64,000 nucleotides of DNA from Melieria omissa (lineage: Eukaryota; Arthropoda; Insecta; Diptera; Ulidiidae): contig OZ020270.1 in the NCBI GenBank assembly GCA_963971225.1, positions 1,798,001 through 1,862,000 on the forward strand, read 5' to 3'. Under the pieces are notes generated by a model, which saw only the letters and a list, made by a program, of their open reading frames with translations, was not told the origin of the DNA and ran no database searches. Every line of letters begins with the position of its first letter. Positions within the stretch are counted from its first letter, which is position 1. Shown here in pieces: positions 43,126 through 53,657 of the stretch. A program made the position numbers and the translations under genes.

Positions 43126-43995
43126 TAGGGGTATTCTCGATGTCTTGCAAAACCCTTGCAAGGTGCACGAAATGCAAAAATTGCAGAATCTTGCAATCCG
43201 TGCAATGATACAAAAACAAAATACAAGCAAAAAAATTTTGCATTTTTTGCATATCTGCTACGCAAAAACCCTTGTTTTGTGTGTGACATCGTGTGTAGGT
43301 GCACACGACACACGGCACACGACACGATTGTGCGATAGCCATTTAATTTTCTTCGTGTGCGCAAGCGTATTTTCTTTATATTTGGTTTTATTTCAATCTT
43401 TTTATATAATTTCCACATATGTATTGCTTGTAGGTGGAAATGGATCAACCGAAAACCAAATTAAAAAGAAATGGAGAAAGTTTGTGGCTGTTTGCGGAAT
43501 TTTTGCAATATTTGCAATGTGTGCTTTTTTGTGCGTTCTCGATGTGTAGCATTTTCCAGTCTTGCACGTTTGCATTTTTACAAATTCTTCCTCCGATTAT
43601 TATTATTATTATTGAATATTACAATAATAACATAGCACTAAGCAAATAAACACATAGAGGTACCATAGAGGCAGTACAACATTTTTCGGTCACGCAAATA
43701 TAGCACAGTAGGTCCCACACCATGGCACAAGAACAAGGTAATAGCATCACCGCAACACCAAAAACCACATGTATTTTGTTGGTAGGATTGTTTATCGCTA
43801 CTGTCAAATTCAGCTGTCATTTTCCGACGAAAGAGGGAGAAACTGAAAACAGACAAAAGTGATTGTTGCCAGACGGTGCTGTATTTGAGTGAAAAAACGG
43901 GAAAAGCGCTCAGGTCAGTTGTTTTCAGTCAGGTATTTTCATTTCAACCGATGCGGCAACACCGCATCACTGCTGACACCGACGATTTTGACAAA
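43126..43995. other. Unassigned sequence in block A (repeated at 50595-51464)
   Basis: Several short frames on both strands, none convincing. It is TGCAA-rich at 43145-43260 and contains (ATT)n at 43605. A CTTGCAAAACCCTTGCAAGG near-palindrome lies at 43143. It may be the remains of a DNA transposon whose other end I could not find. Confidence 0.4.
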
Positions 43996-44485
43996 GAGCC
44001 TATTTACACGAAGGCTTTTTCCCCCTGCGTTTTTTGCAACTCTCTTTTGAAGGTGCTGCGTAAATCTTCATGCATTTACATGAAGACTTTTTACTTGCAA
44101 CTTTGCTTGGCTTTTTGGACGTTTAAGCGGCCAATTTTCTTTCATTCACATTTTCGCGTCTTTTGTGATATTCTCATTATTAAAAGAAAATGGATTTAAA
44201 CAAAGAAGAAATTATTGAAAATATTTTAGAAGTCACTGAAATGGCTATTAACTGCTTAAATTTAAATAATAGGGAAGATGTAAATATAATTGTTAGCAAA
44301 GCGTCCGGCCGGTTTGAAATTTGAAGAAAAGTGCGAAAAAGAGCAAAGCAAATGTCAAAAAAACCCCTGGAATTCGCTGACCGTGCGTGTTTGCCTACCC
44401 CGCTGACTTCTCACCACTTCTCGCCAACAAACTCGTCACGCATGACTTTTAACGCAGGGGGAAAAGCCCTCGTGTAAATAGGCTC
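43996..44485. mobile_element. TIR element with 36-bp inverted ends (copy in block A)
   Basis: Left end GAGCCTATTTACACGA-AGGC...CCCCCTGCGTT (43996-44031) and right end AACGCAGGGGG...TCGTGTAAATAGGCTC (44451-44485) are near-perfect inverted repeats. AAA lies on both sides and could be a 3-bp duplication, which would suit PIF/Harbinger, but this is weak. Length is 490 bp. A short frame (44191-44324) starts MDLNKEEIIENILEVTEM and may be the beginning of a deleted protein. Copy in B: 51465-51954. Confidence 0.7.
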
Positions 44486-45009
44486 AAAAGCGATAAACGA
44501 TCAGCCGGTGGCCTGCTACAACCTTGTAGTTCAGCCATGTCCCACACGTACTTCGGCTACACGAAGTTTTGTCGCTGGCTTCGTCAAACTTCAATTTTCG
44601 AAGTTTATCTTCATTATTTGTGGGATGTTCGACAAGGAACATCAATTGCGAGCTGTGCTGTGCTGCTTGGCACGAGACGGCGCACAGTGGCTCAATTTGT
44701 CATTTCAGGTTGCAAAATTAATAACTCCTGAACGAATAGAGATAATTGGAAATTTTTTTTGCTGTTGATTAGAAATTCATCAGGCTATTGTATTCTCAAA
44801 AATAAACTCAATCAATGTACAGGGTGCTACGTAATAGTTTGTCAAAGTTCGGGTTACTGTAAATAAGAATAATGCGAGCAACAATGTTAACTTTTAGTTG
44901 CAAAATTAATGAAAATTCATTAAAAAAGATGAAAAGTAATAAGAAATTGAAGAAATAAGCTGAAAGAGTCAAATTTAAAGATACAAATTAATAAATTTCG
45001 CTTTCAAAA
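44486..45009. other. Unassigned sequence in block A
   Basis: Short frames only. A TACAGGGTGCTACGTAATAG phrase at 44818 looks like a DNA-transposon terminus without a visible partner. Confidence 0.4.
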
Positions 45010-45638
45010 TTAGAACCAGAATTCGAAAAATTTACGTAAGAAGTCAATTTTTTTGGACAATCCTAAGTTCAAAAACAATGCTAAAGCTTCATTAGGACTA
45101 TATTTGATCGGGAGCACATTGCGTGGGGTGGGAATACTGTTTTTAATTCTTTTAACAGGATCCGAGTTTGCTGGTAAAACAGTTTTCACTATAATGCCTT
45201 TAATTTTCTCCTGATCCTTATTTTATTTTATGGTCAAAGCTTCTGAAAAGTGGATGGTAGTTATTTTTCCTGTTGCCTCCATAAGCTTCCTTGTTTTAGT
45301 GAATGACGCATCGACCTCTTTTTCGGCCTTCCTATTGCCGCCTTTGATGTCGATGGTTGGTCATCGCTTATGCTACATGCATCTCCTGCATCGAAGTAAG
45401 TTGTTTTTTCCAACCACTCCTCATTATTCTGGACAAAATTGAATTGGGTACGGTTTGCCGCAATCCATTTCCATTTTATAGTACGATAAGTCCTGGATAT
45501 CTTTTCTTTAGTCGTAGATACGTTGGATGCAGGTAAACTTTTTTCGACGTAACCAATTTCTTTAGCGACAGCCAGAACGAACTTCTTTGTCTTCGAAATA
45601 GTAAATATTTCAAACGGCTTCGAATTTTTCAGAAACAT
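45010..45638 (-). pseudogene. RAG1-like family, N-terminal fragment (block A)
   Basis: The minus-strand frame from 45638 gives 125 codons: a basic N-terminus, KWKWIAANRTQFNFVQN and PSTSKAAIGRPKKRSMRHSL. After a shift near 45260 it continues with ATGKITTIHFSEALTIK and YSPNEALALFLNLGLSKK near 45095. The order (serine/GRPKK patch, then S-EALA-FLN-LS) parallels the N-terminal half of the pseudogene at 38354-40327 (SFS-SSLRSKKRK, then LSPDQALAMIVDANLS). The catalytic part is absent. The copy in block B is at 52479-53107. Confidence 0.5.
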
Positions 45639-46860
45639 TTGTGTGCTTCTTCTTCGGTTTAGTTGCAGTGGCGGAATTAAAGTGATGTTTAGTTCAAATT
45701 AAAATCGAAACTAACTTTAATTACTCTAAACTCTTTTATTTATAAGTAGGATTTGCATATGCATTCAAATAGCAGGTACTAAGCTTCTAATACTAGCAGG
45801 TACCTGCAGTTCTTAGGTTTTTACCCGTTGTGGGATTTTTGAACAGCCCAGACACATAAGTGGGTTTTAGACAGTACACATAGATATAAGTCTGCTTTTT
45901 GTTTTTCAATAACTAATTGTTTCATTGGTGCGGTTCAACTCAAAGACTAATGGCGACTGACTGAGTTTTGCTCAAATTAAAAAAAAAAAATTGTATGACA
46001 GTCACAGTGTTAGTATTTTGTTAAAAACAAAATCAAAGGATACATTGATGATTGACTGGTTGCCGGAAATGAAAGCCAACTTGTTTTTCGTATGTGCAAA
46101 CTGCGCATCCAGTCAAAGTATTCTTTACTTCGAGCTTACAGCAATATACGCCAAAAAAAAGTCGACTTAATATTAAATTGCAAGCTTGTATCACATCTTA
46201 AATGAAGCCAAAATCCAAATTTGCATGCCCTGGCAACAAGTATAATCGCGTGTAATTGATTCACTTTCAAAACCTTGACGAACTTGTTTGAACGTACGCA
46301 CCCGAAAGCACAAAATTGCGCGAGGTGGCCACAGAAATATCGCTGTAAAATCTAGTCGGGCAAAATCGGGCACCCGATCTCTTCATGGCAGAACTCACAG
46401 AAGACTAGTGAACAATTTTCCCAAAGACGGAACCGTGGCAAGTATGGCCTTTTTTTTGAAAGTCTATCGAAAGTTCAAAAAGAGCGATAAAAACAATGCT
46501 TCAAGTGAGTGCCTATGAAAAGACAACAACAACAACCAACTTTTTTTTTTCTATATTTAATTATTTACTACAAATGCCTTCTTTTACGATGCTGGTGCAA
46601 AAAGTTTTAACTAATTTGCTCCTTTCCGTATTTTAAAACTTCAGCTTTGCCGAAAAAGTGCAAATTGCTGATATTATTTCACACTCTACAAATTGCTCAA
46701 CTTTGACGGGCTCTACAAGTAAAACTATTTGTCCAATTTAGTTAAGGTTTTCGGATTTCTTAGGTCCAATCATTTATCTATCGGACAAGTATAAGAGTTT
46801 CCCCCAAATCGAACATGACAAAATCGACTTTTGCAACCTACGTCGGCAGAATCAGCCACT
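45639..46860. other. Unassigned sequence in block A, with two empty insertion sites
   Basis: 45748-45759 (AGGATTTGCATA) is the intact target into which the LINE of block B inserted, and TA at 46790-46791 is the intact target of the deleted mariner at 59669. The 76-codon frame at 46288-46518 looks incidental. The rest is AT-rich. Confidence 0.6.
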
Positions 46861-46866
46861 GTGCGG

Positions 46867-47192
46867 CGCTACATGCCATTCAGCACGAAAAACCATCGAT
46901 TTATTGCGGCCATTGTTCCCCGGCCGAATCATATCGAAAAAAGGCGATTATGAGTGGCCACCGAGATCACCCGATTTGACGCCGCCAGACTTTTTTTATG
47001 GAGCTACTTGAAGTCCAAGGTATATACCAACAAGCCAAGGACACTAGCTCAACTCAGAGCCAACATACGCCGCGAAATAAGAGCCATATCGGCCGATACA
47101 CTGGCAAAAGTGATGGAAAATGCCGAAAAAAGGGCACATTTTGCGGCCAAAGCTAATGGTGGCCATTTACGAGATATCATTTTCAAAAACTA
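46867..47192 (+). pseudogene. Mariner transposase, C-terminal part after the insert
   Basis: Resuming at CGCTACATGCC, the reading is ATCHSARKTIDLLRPLF, then WPPRSPDLTPPDFF near 46955 (third catalytic Asp) and, after a frame change near 46998, KVYTNKPRTLAQLRANI, ending GGHLRDIIFKN and a stop at 47191. Together with 42570-42628 it continues a single transposase frame, which shows exactly where the foreign block entered. Confidence 0.8.
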
Positions 47193-47303
47193 ACTAGAAA
47201 ATTTCTCCTTGGACCAAAATAAATGAATTGAACATTTTTTTCCTCTTTTTTTCAAAAACAAATGCTTCCACTTTAAATGGCCTACCCTGTATATAAAAAT
47301 GGA

Positions 47304-48763
47304 GGCGGTACCACGCCCTCTTGTGCAATGCTCACAACTTGCTTCTAGTCGAATTCTGCTTCTAAGTGGAGAGTTCGTAGCAAGTTTCACTATTAGCTAT
47401 TCCATTTAAAAGATTTTAGTTGTATGGGCGATGCCACACCCCCTTGTTAAATACCCGCGCCATTCCCTCTGCCGAAAGATATGATTAAGTGATAGGTTCA
47501 TACCAAGTTGTATTGATGTACGACTTACAGTTCTGTTGCATACAAAATTTGCCACGCCCCTTGTTAAACGCCCATACAATTTTAACAGTAGAATAACACA
47601 TCTATGAAACGACGGTACATCAAATTTCAATGCTATGCGACTTACAATTCCGAAGATATTTCACTTAAAAGATTTGAGTTGTATGGGCGGTGCCACGCCC
47701 CTTGTTAAATACCCGCCCCATTCCCTCTGCCGAAAGATATGATTAAATTATAGGTTCATACCAAGTTTCATTGATGTAGGACTTACAGTTCTGCTGCATA
47801 AAAAATGTGCCACGCCCCTTATTCAACGCCCAGAAAATCTCATCAGTAGAATAACACATCTATGAAACGACGGTACCCCAAATTTCAATGCTGTGCGACT
47901 TGCAGTTTCGAAGCTATTCCACTTAAAAGATTTGAGTTGTATGGACGGTGCCACACCCCCTTGGTAAATACCCGCCCCATTCCCTCTGTGGAAAGATATG
48001 ACTAAATGGTAAATTCGTACTAAGTTTCATTGATGTGCGAGTAACAGTTACACAATTATGCGAATAGTTTGGGTCAAACAAATGTGCCACGCCCCTTGTC
48101 CAACGCCCATAAAATTTCTCACAGTAGAATAACACATCTATGGGGGCGACGATACACTAAAGTTCAATGCTGAGCGACTTACAATGCCGCAGCTATTCCA
48201 TATAAAAGAAATGAATTGTATGATTGGTGCCACGCCCCCTTGTTAAATACCCGCCCAATTCCCTCTGCCGAAAGATATGATTAACTGGCAGGTTCATACC
48301 AAGTTTCATTGATGTAGGACTTACAGTTCTGCTGCATTAAAAATGTGCCACGCCCCTTATTCAACGCCCATCAAATTTTAACAGTAGAATGACACATCTA
48401 TGAAACGACGGTGCCCCAAATTTCAATGCTGTGCGACTTACAACTTCGAAGCTATTCCACTTAAAATATTTGAGTTGTATGGGCGGTGCCACACCCCCTT
48501 GTCCAATACCCACCCCATTCCCTCGGTCGAAGGACATGATTAAATAGTAAGTGTGAACTAAATTTAATTGATGTTTGACTTATGGTTCCAAAGTTATTGT
48601 CTAAAAATTTATTCTGGTGGCGCCACGCCCCGTTGTCCCGACTTTTCTTTTTCTATAAACCTTCACGTAACAATTTCGAACAAACCCGCCGAAGGAAGTA
48701 TCCAAGTTGGTCCAGCCGTTCTCGAGTTTTAAGCAGCCGAATGGACCACGATTCATTTTAATA
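47304..48763 (-). mobile_element. Helitron-derived minisatellite, minus strand
   Basis: Five units of about 265-270 bp with GTGCCACGCCCCTTGTT, CGCCCATTCCCTCTG-CGAAAGATATG and CATCTATGAAACGACGGTAC phrases, the reverse complements of phrases in the Helitrons at 336 and 3755. The right edge (GGTCCAGCCGTTCTCGAGTTTTAAG, about 48710) resembles the inverted 5' region of those Helitrons. A TC/GA terminus is not clear. Confidence 0.65.
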
Positions 48764-48765
48764 TA

Positions 48766-49711
48766 CATTGTGACCGAAAAGTTTCCGGAAATTCTCATTT
48801 AAAATTCACGCGCTGTATATTTTTCGATATTTTAAGTGTCTGTAGGTTGGTAGCACAGTCCTTAATTACTATGCCAAAAATGAGCGCGATCTGTCAGACA
48901 GTTTGTTTACGGCAGCTGTTGAAACCAGTTCACCTCAGTAGTGCGTTGCGATTTTGTTGAGAATTTTCTTCAAAATGAGTACCGTGAACAGGTCTCTTTG
49001 GACGTGCTTGATCGTGCCAATTCCGATCCAACTTTCATGGAACGCATCATAACTGGTGACGAGACATGGGTCTACGAGTACGACATGCAAACAAGCCAAC
49101 AATCATCGGAATGGGGAGGAAAAGACGAGCCGAAACCGAAAAAACCACGCCAAAGTCGCTCGAAAATCAAGGTAATGCTGATTGTTTTCTTCGATATTCG
49201 TGGTGTGGTGCATCATGAATTCGTCCCTGAAGGACAAACAGTCGGTAAAGACTATTATTTGACTGTTTTAAGACGTTTGCGTGAAAATATCCGCCGTAAA
49301 CGGCCTCAATTGTGGAAGGATAATTCATGGATTTTTCATGACGATAATGCTCCCTTGCACCGAGCCAACATTATCAACGATTTTAAGGCCAAACATTCAA
49401 TAAATACCATCAAACAGCCACCGTATTCACCTGATCTTGCACCGTGTGACTTTTTCCTGTTTCCCAAACTCAAATTACCACTCAGAGGAACGCGTTTTGA
49501 ATCCATAGAAGACGTAAAACAGAATTCGCAGAGGGAACTCAAAGCCATACCGGAAAGCGCCTATAAAAAATGTTTTGATGATTGGAAGAAACGTTGGCAT
49601 ATGTGTATCGCTTCTAATGGAGCATATTTTGAAGGAGATAAAATAAATATTGATGAAGATTAAGAATTTTGAGTTTTATTCAAAATTTCCGGAAACTTTT
49701 CGGTCACAAGG
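48766..49711 (+). mobile_element. Mariner element with open transposase remnant
   Basis: Inverted ends TTGTGACCGAAAAGTTTCC and GGAAACTTTTCGGTCACAA lie inside TA duplications (48764-48765 and 49712-49713). At 946 bp it is about 350 bp shorter than a typical complete mariner, the loss being in the 5' part of the gene. Confidence 0.88.
48941..49663 (+). CDS. Mariner transposase, N-terminally shortened, catalytic domain open
   Basis: 240 codons, against about 345 in complete mariner transposases. The catalytic triad is present: ITGDETWVYEYD (first Asp, residue about 39), WIFHDDNAPLHRAN (second) and PPYSPDLAPCDFFLFPKL (third), with the DD34D spacing. The conserved C-terminus RWHMCIASNGAYFEG is present. 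The paired helix-turn-helix DNA-binding region is deleted, so the protein should not bind its ends. The start used is the first ATG of the open frame and may be a by-product of the deletion. Confidence 0.85.
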   Translation: MRCDFVENFLQNEYREQVSLDVLDRANSDPTFMERIITGDETWVYEYDMQTSQQSSEWGGKDEPKPKKPRQSRSKIKVMLIVFFDIRGVVHHEFVPEGQTVGKDYYLTVLRRLRENIRRKRPQLWKDNSWIFHDDNAPLHRANIINDFKAKHSINTIKQPPYSPDLAPCDFFLFPKLKLPLRGTRFESIEDVKQNSQRELKAIPESAYKKCFDDWKKRWHMCIASNGAYFEGDKINIDED

Positions 49712-49727
49712 TATATACAGTCTGTCC

Positions 49728-50600
49728 AGTAGAAGCGTGACCGTCGTAACTTGGAAACTATTTGTCCGATTCGTCTCAAACAAACTGCATTTCATGCGTT
49801 TATAATATTTATTGTACGCAATATTTTTAATAACAGGTATAGTCACCGCCATTCGCTATTATGGCATCAAACCTCCGACCCATACTTTGCGCTAAGTTCT
49901 GAGCAAGTTTCCGAGGCAATCGACTCCAAATCAGCAGAATTTGTCTCGATAACTGTTTTGCTGTTCATATAGTTTTTCCTCTGAGTTTCTGCTTTACTAT
50001 TGCCCACCCATTTTCTATCGGGTTGGCATCAGGCGGTTGTGAGGGCCAATCTAACACTTCCACCTCATTTTACTGTTTTCACTCAGCACACATTCGGCTG
50101 CGATGTTTGTGGTCGTTGTCAAGAGAGTTCTCTTCTCCTGAACATCTTCGCAGCTGGTGGTCATAAAGCTTTTTCATAAATTTTGTTCATCAAAACCGCG
50201 TTCAAGTTGGTGGTAATAACGAAAAGTCGCCCAAATCCTTTTTCTGAGAAGCAGCCCCAAACATGGACCTTAACTGGGACTTTAACAATTCGTTGGAGCA
50301 ATCGGTTGATGGCGGCACACCAAGATCGATTTATGCTACTATTTGCCCAAAATTAGGATTCATCCGTGAATATTACATTATTCCAATTCTGATCTGAATT
50401 GGCCTAAGCCCAGGCAAGCCGTTTTTGAACGTGCGATGATGAGAGCAACTTTGTTTTCAAAGAGCTCCGGTATTTAACGTCGTTAGTTCTAAAACGTCCT
50501 CGAATCGTCTCTTTTAATATTTGAACACCAGTTTTCTCTAAAACTGCTTTAGCTTTACGCAACGATAAGCCCGGCTATGTCGGAAACAAATCAATAGGGG
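49728..50600 (-). pseudogene. Decayed Tc1 transposase (more complete copy)
   Basis: On the minus strand: NVIFTDES near 50375, VKVHVWGCFSEKGFG near 50260, DNDHKHRSRMCAE near 50100 (second Asp), then VEVLDWPSQPPDANPIENGW near 50020 (Glu) and a C-terminal RRFDAIIANGGDYTCY near 49850. The reading passes without a break over the block B edge at 50098, so this copy is original there and the one in block A is cut. Stops after FTDES and after CAE. The right-hand TIR-like phrase CAGTCTGTCCAGTAGAAGCG is at 49718. Confidence 0.85.
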
Positions 50601-51464
50601 TATTCTCGATGTCTTGCAAAACCCTTGCAAGGTGCACGAAATGCAAAAATTGCAGAATCTTGCAATCCGTGCAATGATACAAAAACAAAATACAAGCAAA
50701 AAAATTTTGCATTTTTTGCATATCTGCTACGCAAAAACCCTTGTTTTGTGTGTGACATCGTGTGTAGGTGCACACGACACACGGCACACGACACGATTGT
50801 GCGATAGCCATTTAATTTTCTTCGTGTGCGCAAGCGTATTTTCTTTATATTTGGTTTTATTTCAATCTTTTTATATAATTTCCACATATGTATTGCTTGT
50901 AGGTGGAAATGGATCAACCGAAAACCAAATTAAAAAGAAATGGAGAAAGTTTGTGGCTGTTTGCGGAATTTTTGCAATATTTGCAATGTGTGCTTTTTTG
51001 TGCGTTCTCGATGTGTAGCATTTTCCAGTCTTGCACGTTTGCATTTTTACAAATTCTTCCTCCGATTATTATTATTATTATTGAATATTACAATAATAAC
51101 ATAGCACTAAGCAAATAAACACATAGAGGTACCATAGAGGCAGTACAACATTTTTCGGTCACGCAAATATAGCACAGTAGGTCCCACACCATGGCACAAG
51201 AACAAGGTAATAGCATCACCGCAACACCAAAAACCACATGTATTTTGTTGGTAGGATTGTTTATCGCTACTGTCAAATTCAGCTGTCATTTTCCGACGAA
51301 AGAGGGAGAAACTGAAAACAGACAAAAGTGATTGTTGCCAGACGGTGCTGTATTTGAGTGAAAAAACGGGAAAAGCGCTCAGGTCAGTTGTTTTCAGTCA
51401 GGTATTTTCATTTCAACCGATGCGGCAACACCGCATCACTGCTGACACCGACGATTTTGACAAA

Positions 51465-51954
51465 GAGCCTATTTACACGAAGGCTTTTTCCCCCTGCGTT
51501 TTTTGCAACTCTCTTTTGAAGGTGCTGCGTAAATCTTCATGCATTTACATGAAGACTTTTTACTTGCAACTTTGCTTGGCTTTTTGGACGTTTAAGCGGC
51601 CAATTTTCTTTCATTCACATTTTCGCGTCTTTTGTGATATTCTCATTATTAAAAGAAAATGGATTTAAACAAAGAAGAAATTATTGAAAATATTTTAGAA
51701 GTCACTGAAATGGCTATTAACTGCTTAAATTTAAATAATAGGGAAGATGTAAATATAATTGTTAGCAAAGCGTCCGGCCGGTTTGAAATTTGAAGAAAAG
51801 TGCGAAAAAGAGCAAAGCAAATGTCAAAAAAACCCCTGGAATTCGCTGACCGTGCGTGTTTGCCTACCCCGCTGACTTCTCACCACTTCTCGCCAACAAA
51901 CTCGTCACGCATGACTTTTAACGCAGGGGGAAAAGCCCTCGTGTAAATAGGCTC
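51465..51954. mobile_element. TIR element with 36-bp inverted ends (copy in block B)
   Basis: Counterpart of 43996-44485 at an offset of 7469; no difference noticed. Confidence 0.7.
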
Positions 51955-52478
51955 AAAAGCGATAAACGATCAGCCGGTGGCCTGCTACAACCTTGTAGTT
52001 CAGCCATGTCCCACACGTACTTCGGCTGCACGAAGTTTTGTCGCTGGCTTCGTCAAACTTCAATTTTCGAAGTTTATCTTCATTATTTGTGGGATGTTCG
52101 ACAAGGAACATCAATTGCGAGCTGTGCTGTGCTGCTTGGCACGAGACGGCGCACAGTGGCTCAATTTGTCATTTCAGGTTGCAAAATTAATAACTCCTGA
52201 ACGAATAGAGATAATTGGAAATTTTTTTTGCTGTTGATTAGAAATTCATCAGGCTATTGTATTCTCAAAAATAAACTCAATCAATGTACAGGGTGCTACG
52301 TAATAGTTTGTCAAAGTTCGGGTTACTGTAAATAAGAATAATGCGAGCAACAATGTTAACTTTTAGTTGCAAAATTAATGAAAATTCATTAAAAAAGATG
52401 AAAAGTAATAAGAAATTGAAGAAATAAGCTGAAAGAGTCAAATTTAAAGATACAAATTAATAAATTTCGCTTTCAAAA

Positions 52479-53107
52479 TTAGAACCAGAATTCGAAAAAT
52501 TTACGTAAGAAGTCAATTTTTTTGGACAATCCTAAGTTCAAAAACAATGCTAAAGCTTCATTAGGACTATATTTGATCGGGAGCACATTGCGTGGGGTGG
52601 GAATACTGTTTTTAATTCTTTTAACAGGATCCGAGTTTGCTGGTAAAACAGTTTTCACTATAATGCCTTTAATTTTCTCCTGATCCTTATTTTATTTTAT
52701 GGTCAAAGCTTCTGAAAAGTGGATGGTAGTTATTTTTCCTGTTGCCTCCATAAGCTTCCTTGTTTTAGTGAATGACGCATCGACCTCTTTTTCGGCCTTC
52801 CTATTGCCGCCTTTGATGTCGATGGTTGGTCATCGCTTATGCTACATGCATCTCCTGCATCGAAGTAAGTTGTTTTTTCCAACCACTCCTCATTATTCTG
52901 GACAAAATTGAATTGGGTACGGTTTGCCGCAATCCATTTCCATTTTATAGTACGATAAGTCCTGGATATCTTTTCTTTAGTCGTAGATACGTTGGATGCA
53001 GGTAAACTTTTTTCGACGTAACCAATTTCTTTAGCGACAGCCAGAACGAACTTCTTTGTCTTCGAAATAGTAAATATTTCAAACGGCTTCGAATTTTTCA
53101 GAAACAT
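52479..53107 (-). pseudogene. RAG1-like family, N-terminal fragment (block B)
   Basis: Counterpart of 45010-45638, with an identical 125-codon frame starting at 53107. Confidence 0.5.
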
Positions 53108-53657
53108 TTGTGTGCTTCTTCTTCGGTTTAGTTGCAGTGGCGGAATTAAAGTGATGTTTAGTTCAAATTAAAATCGAAACTAACTTTAATTACTCTAAAC
53201 TCTTTTATTTATAAGTAGGATTTGCATAGGGCCGTCGTGCCGTCAGTCACTCAGGGGGAACAACATGTAACGCTGGAAAGTGTACGTGCCGTAACTGAGC
53301 TGGCTGACGGAAGCGTGTGCTAACACCTCCACGTGGTGACGGCTGGAAACGGCCACTTCCGGATCTGGTTCTGGTCGTGGTCGGCTAAGGTAGCACAGCG
53401 GAACCTCCCTAATCCGGGGTGTCATGCGACCCGTGCCCATCGGACTGATTTGCAGCCAGGGAGTATATCGGCTGTATTTGAACGGAGCTTTCCTGATACC
53501 TGGCCGCCTCAGGAAGGAACGGTGGCCTTATCACGGTAAGGGGCTCTGCCGTGACGGACCCTCCCCTTCCCCATTCCCGCATTGGTCACCGTGCTGGCAC
53601 CTCAACAGTGCCACGCACAGCCCGCCAGGTCGGGCAGGTGACCGTAAGAAACAGTTG

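Larger units (their letters stand above)
42629..46866. repeat. 4238-bp block A, copied from 50098-60364
   Basis: Block A equals B (50098-60364) base for base in length once the LINE (5396 bp plus 12-bp duplication) and the mariner (619 bp plus TA) in B are subtracted. The offset is 7469 up to the LINE site (45759) and 12877 after it. I found four substitutions: 42660/50129, 44559/52028, 46393/59270 and 46511/59388. CGG at the left and CGC at the right of the block are shared by the mariner target and by the B flanks, so each junction has 3 bp of microhomology. Confidence 0.92.
42465..47289 (+). mobile_element. Deleted mariner-like element, split by a 4.24-kb insert
   Basis: Inverted ends CAGGGTAGGCCATTTAAA (42465) and TTTAAATGGCCTACCCTG (ending 47289), about 27 bp long, are flanked by TA (42463-42464 and 47290-47291). 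Without the inserted block (42629-46866) the element is 587 bp. Its transposase starts MEQYTPKENG (42570) and jumps directly to LDDFWFQQDG, so most of the N-terminal two thirds is deleted. It lies in Helitron-like DNA. Confidence 0.88.

Noticed and set aside
43145..43549. 134-codon frame, repeated at 50614-51018
   Set aside because: Low-complexity TGCAA-rich sequence; the two identical copies come from the block duplication, not from selection.
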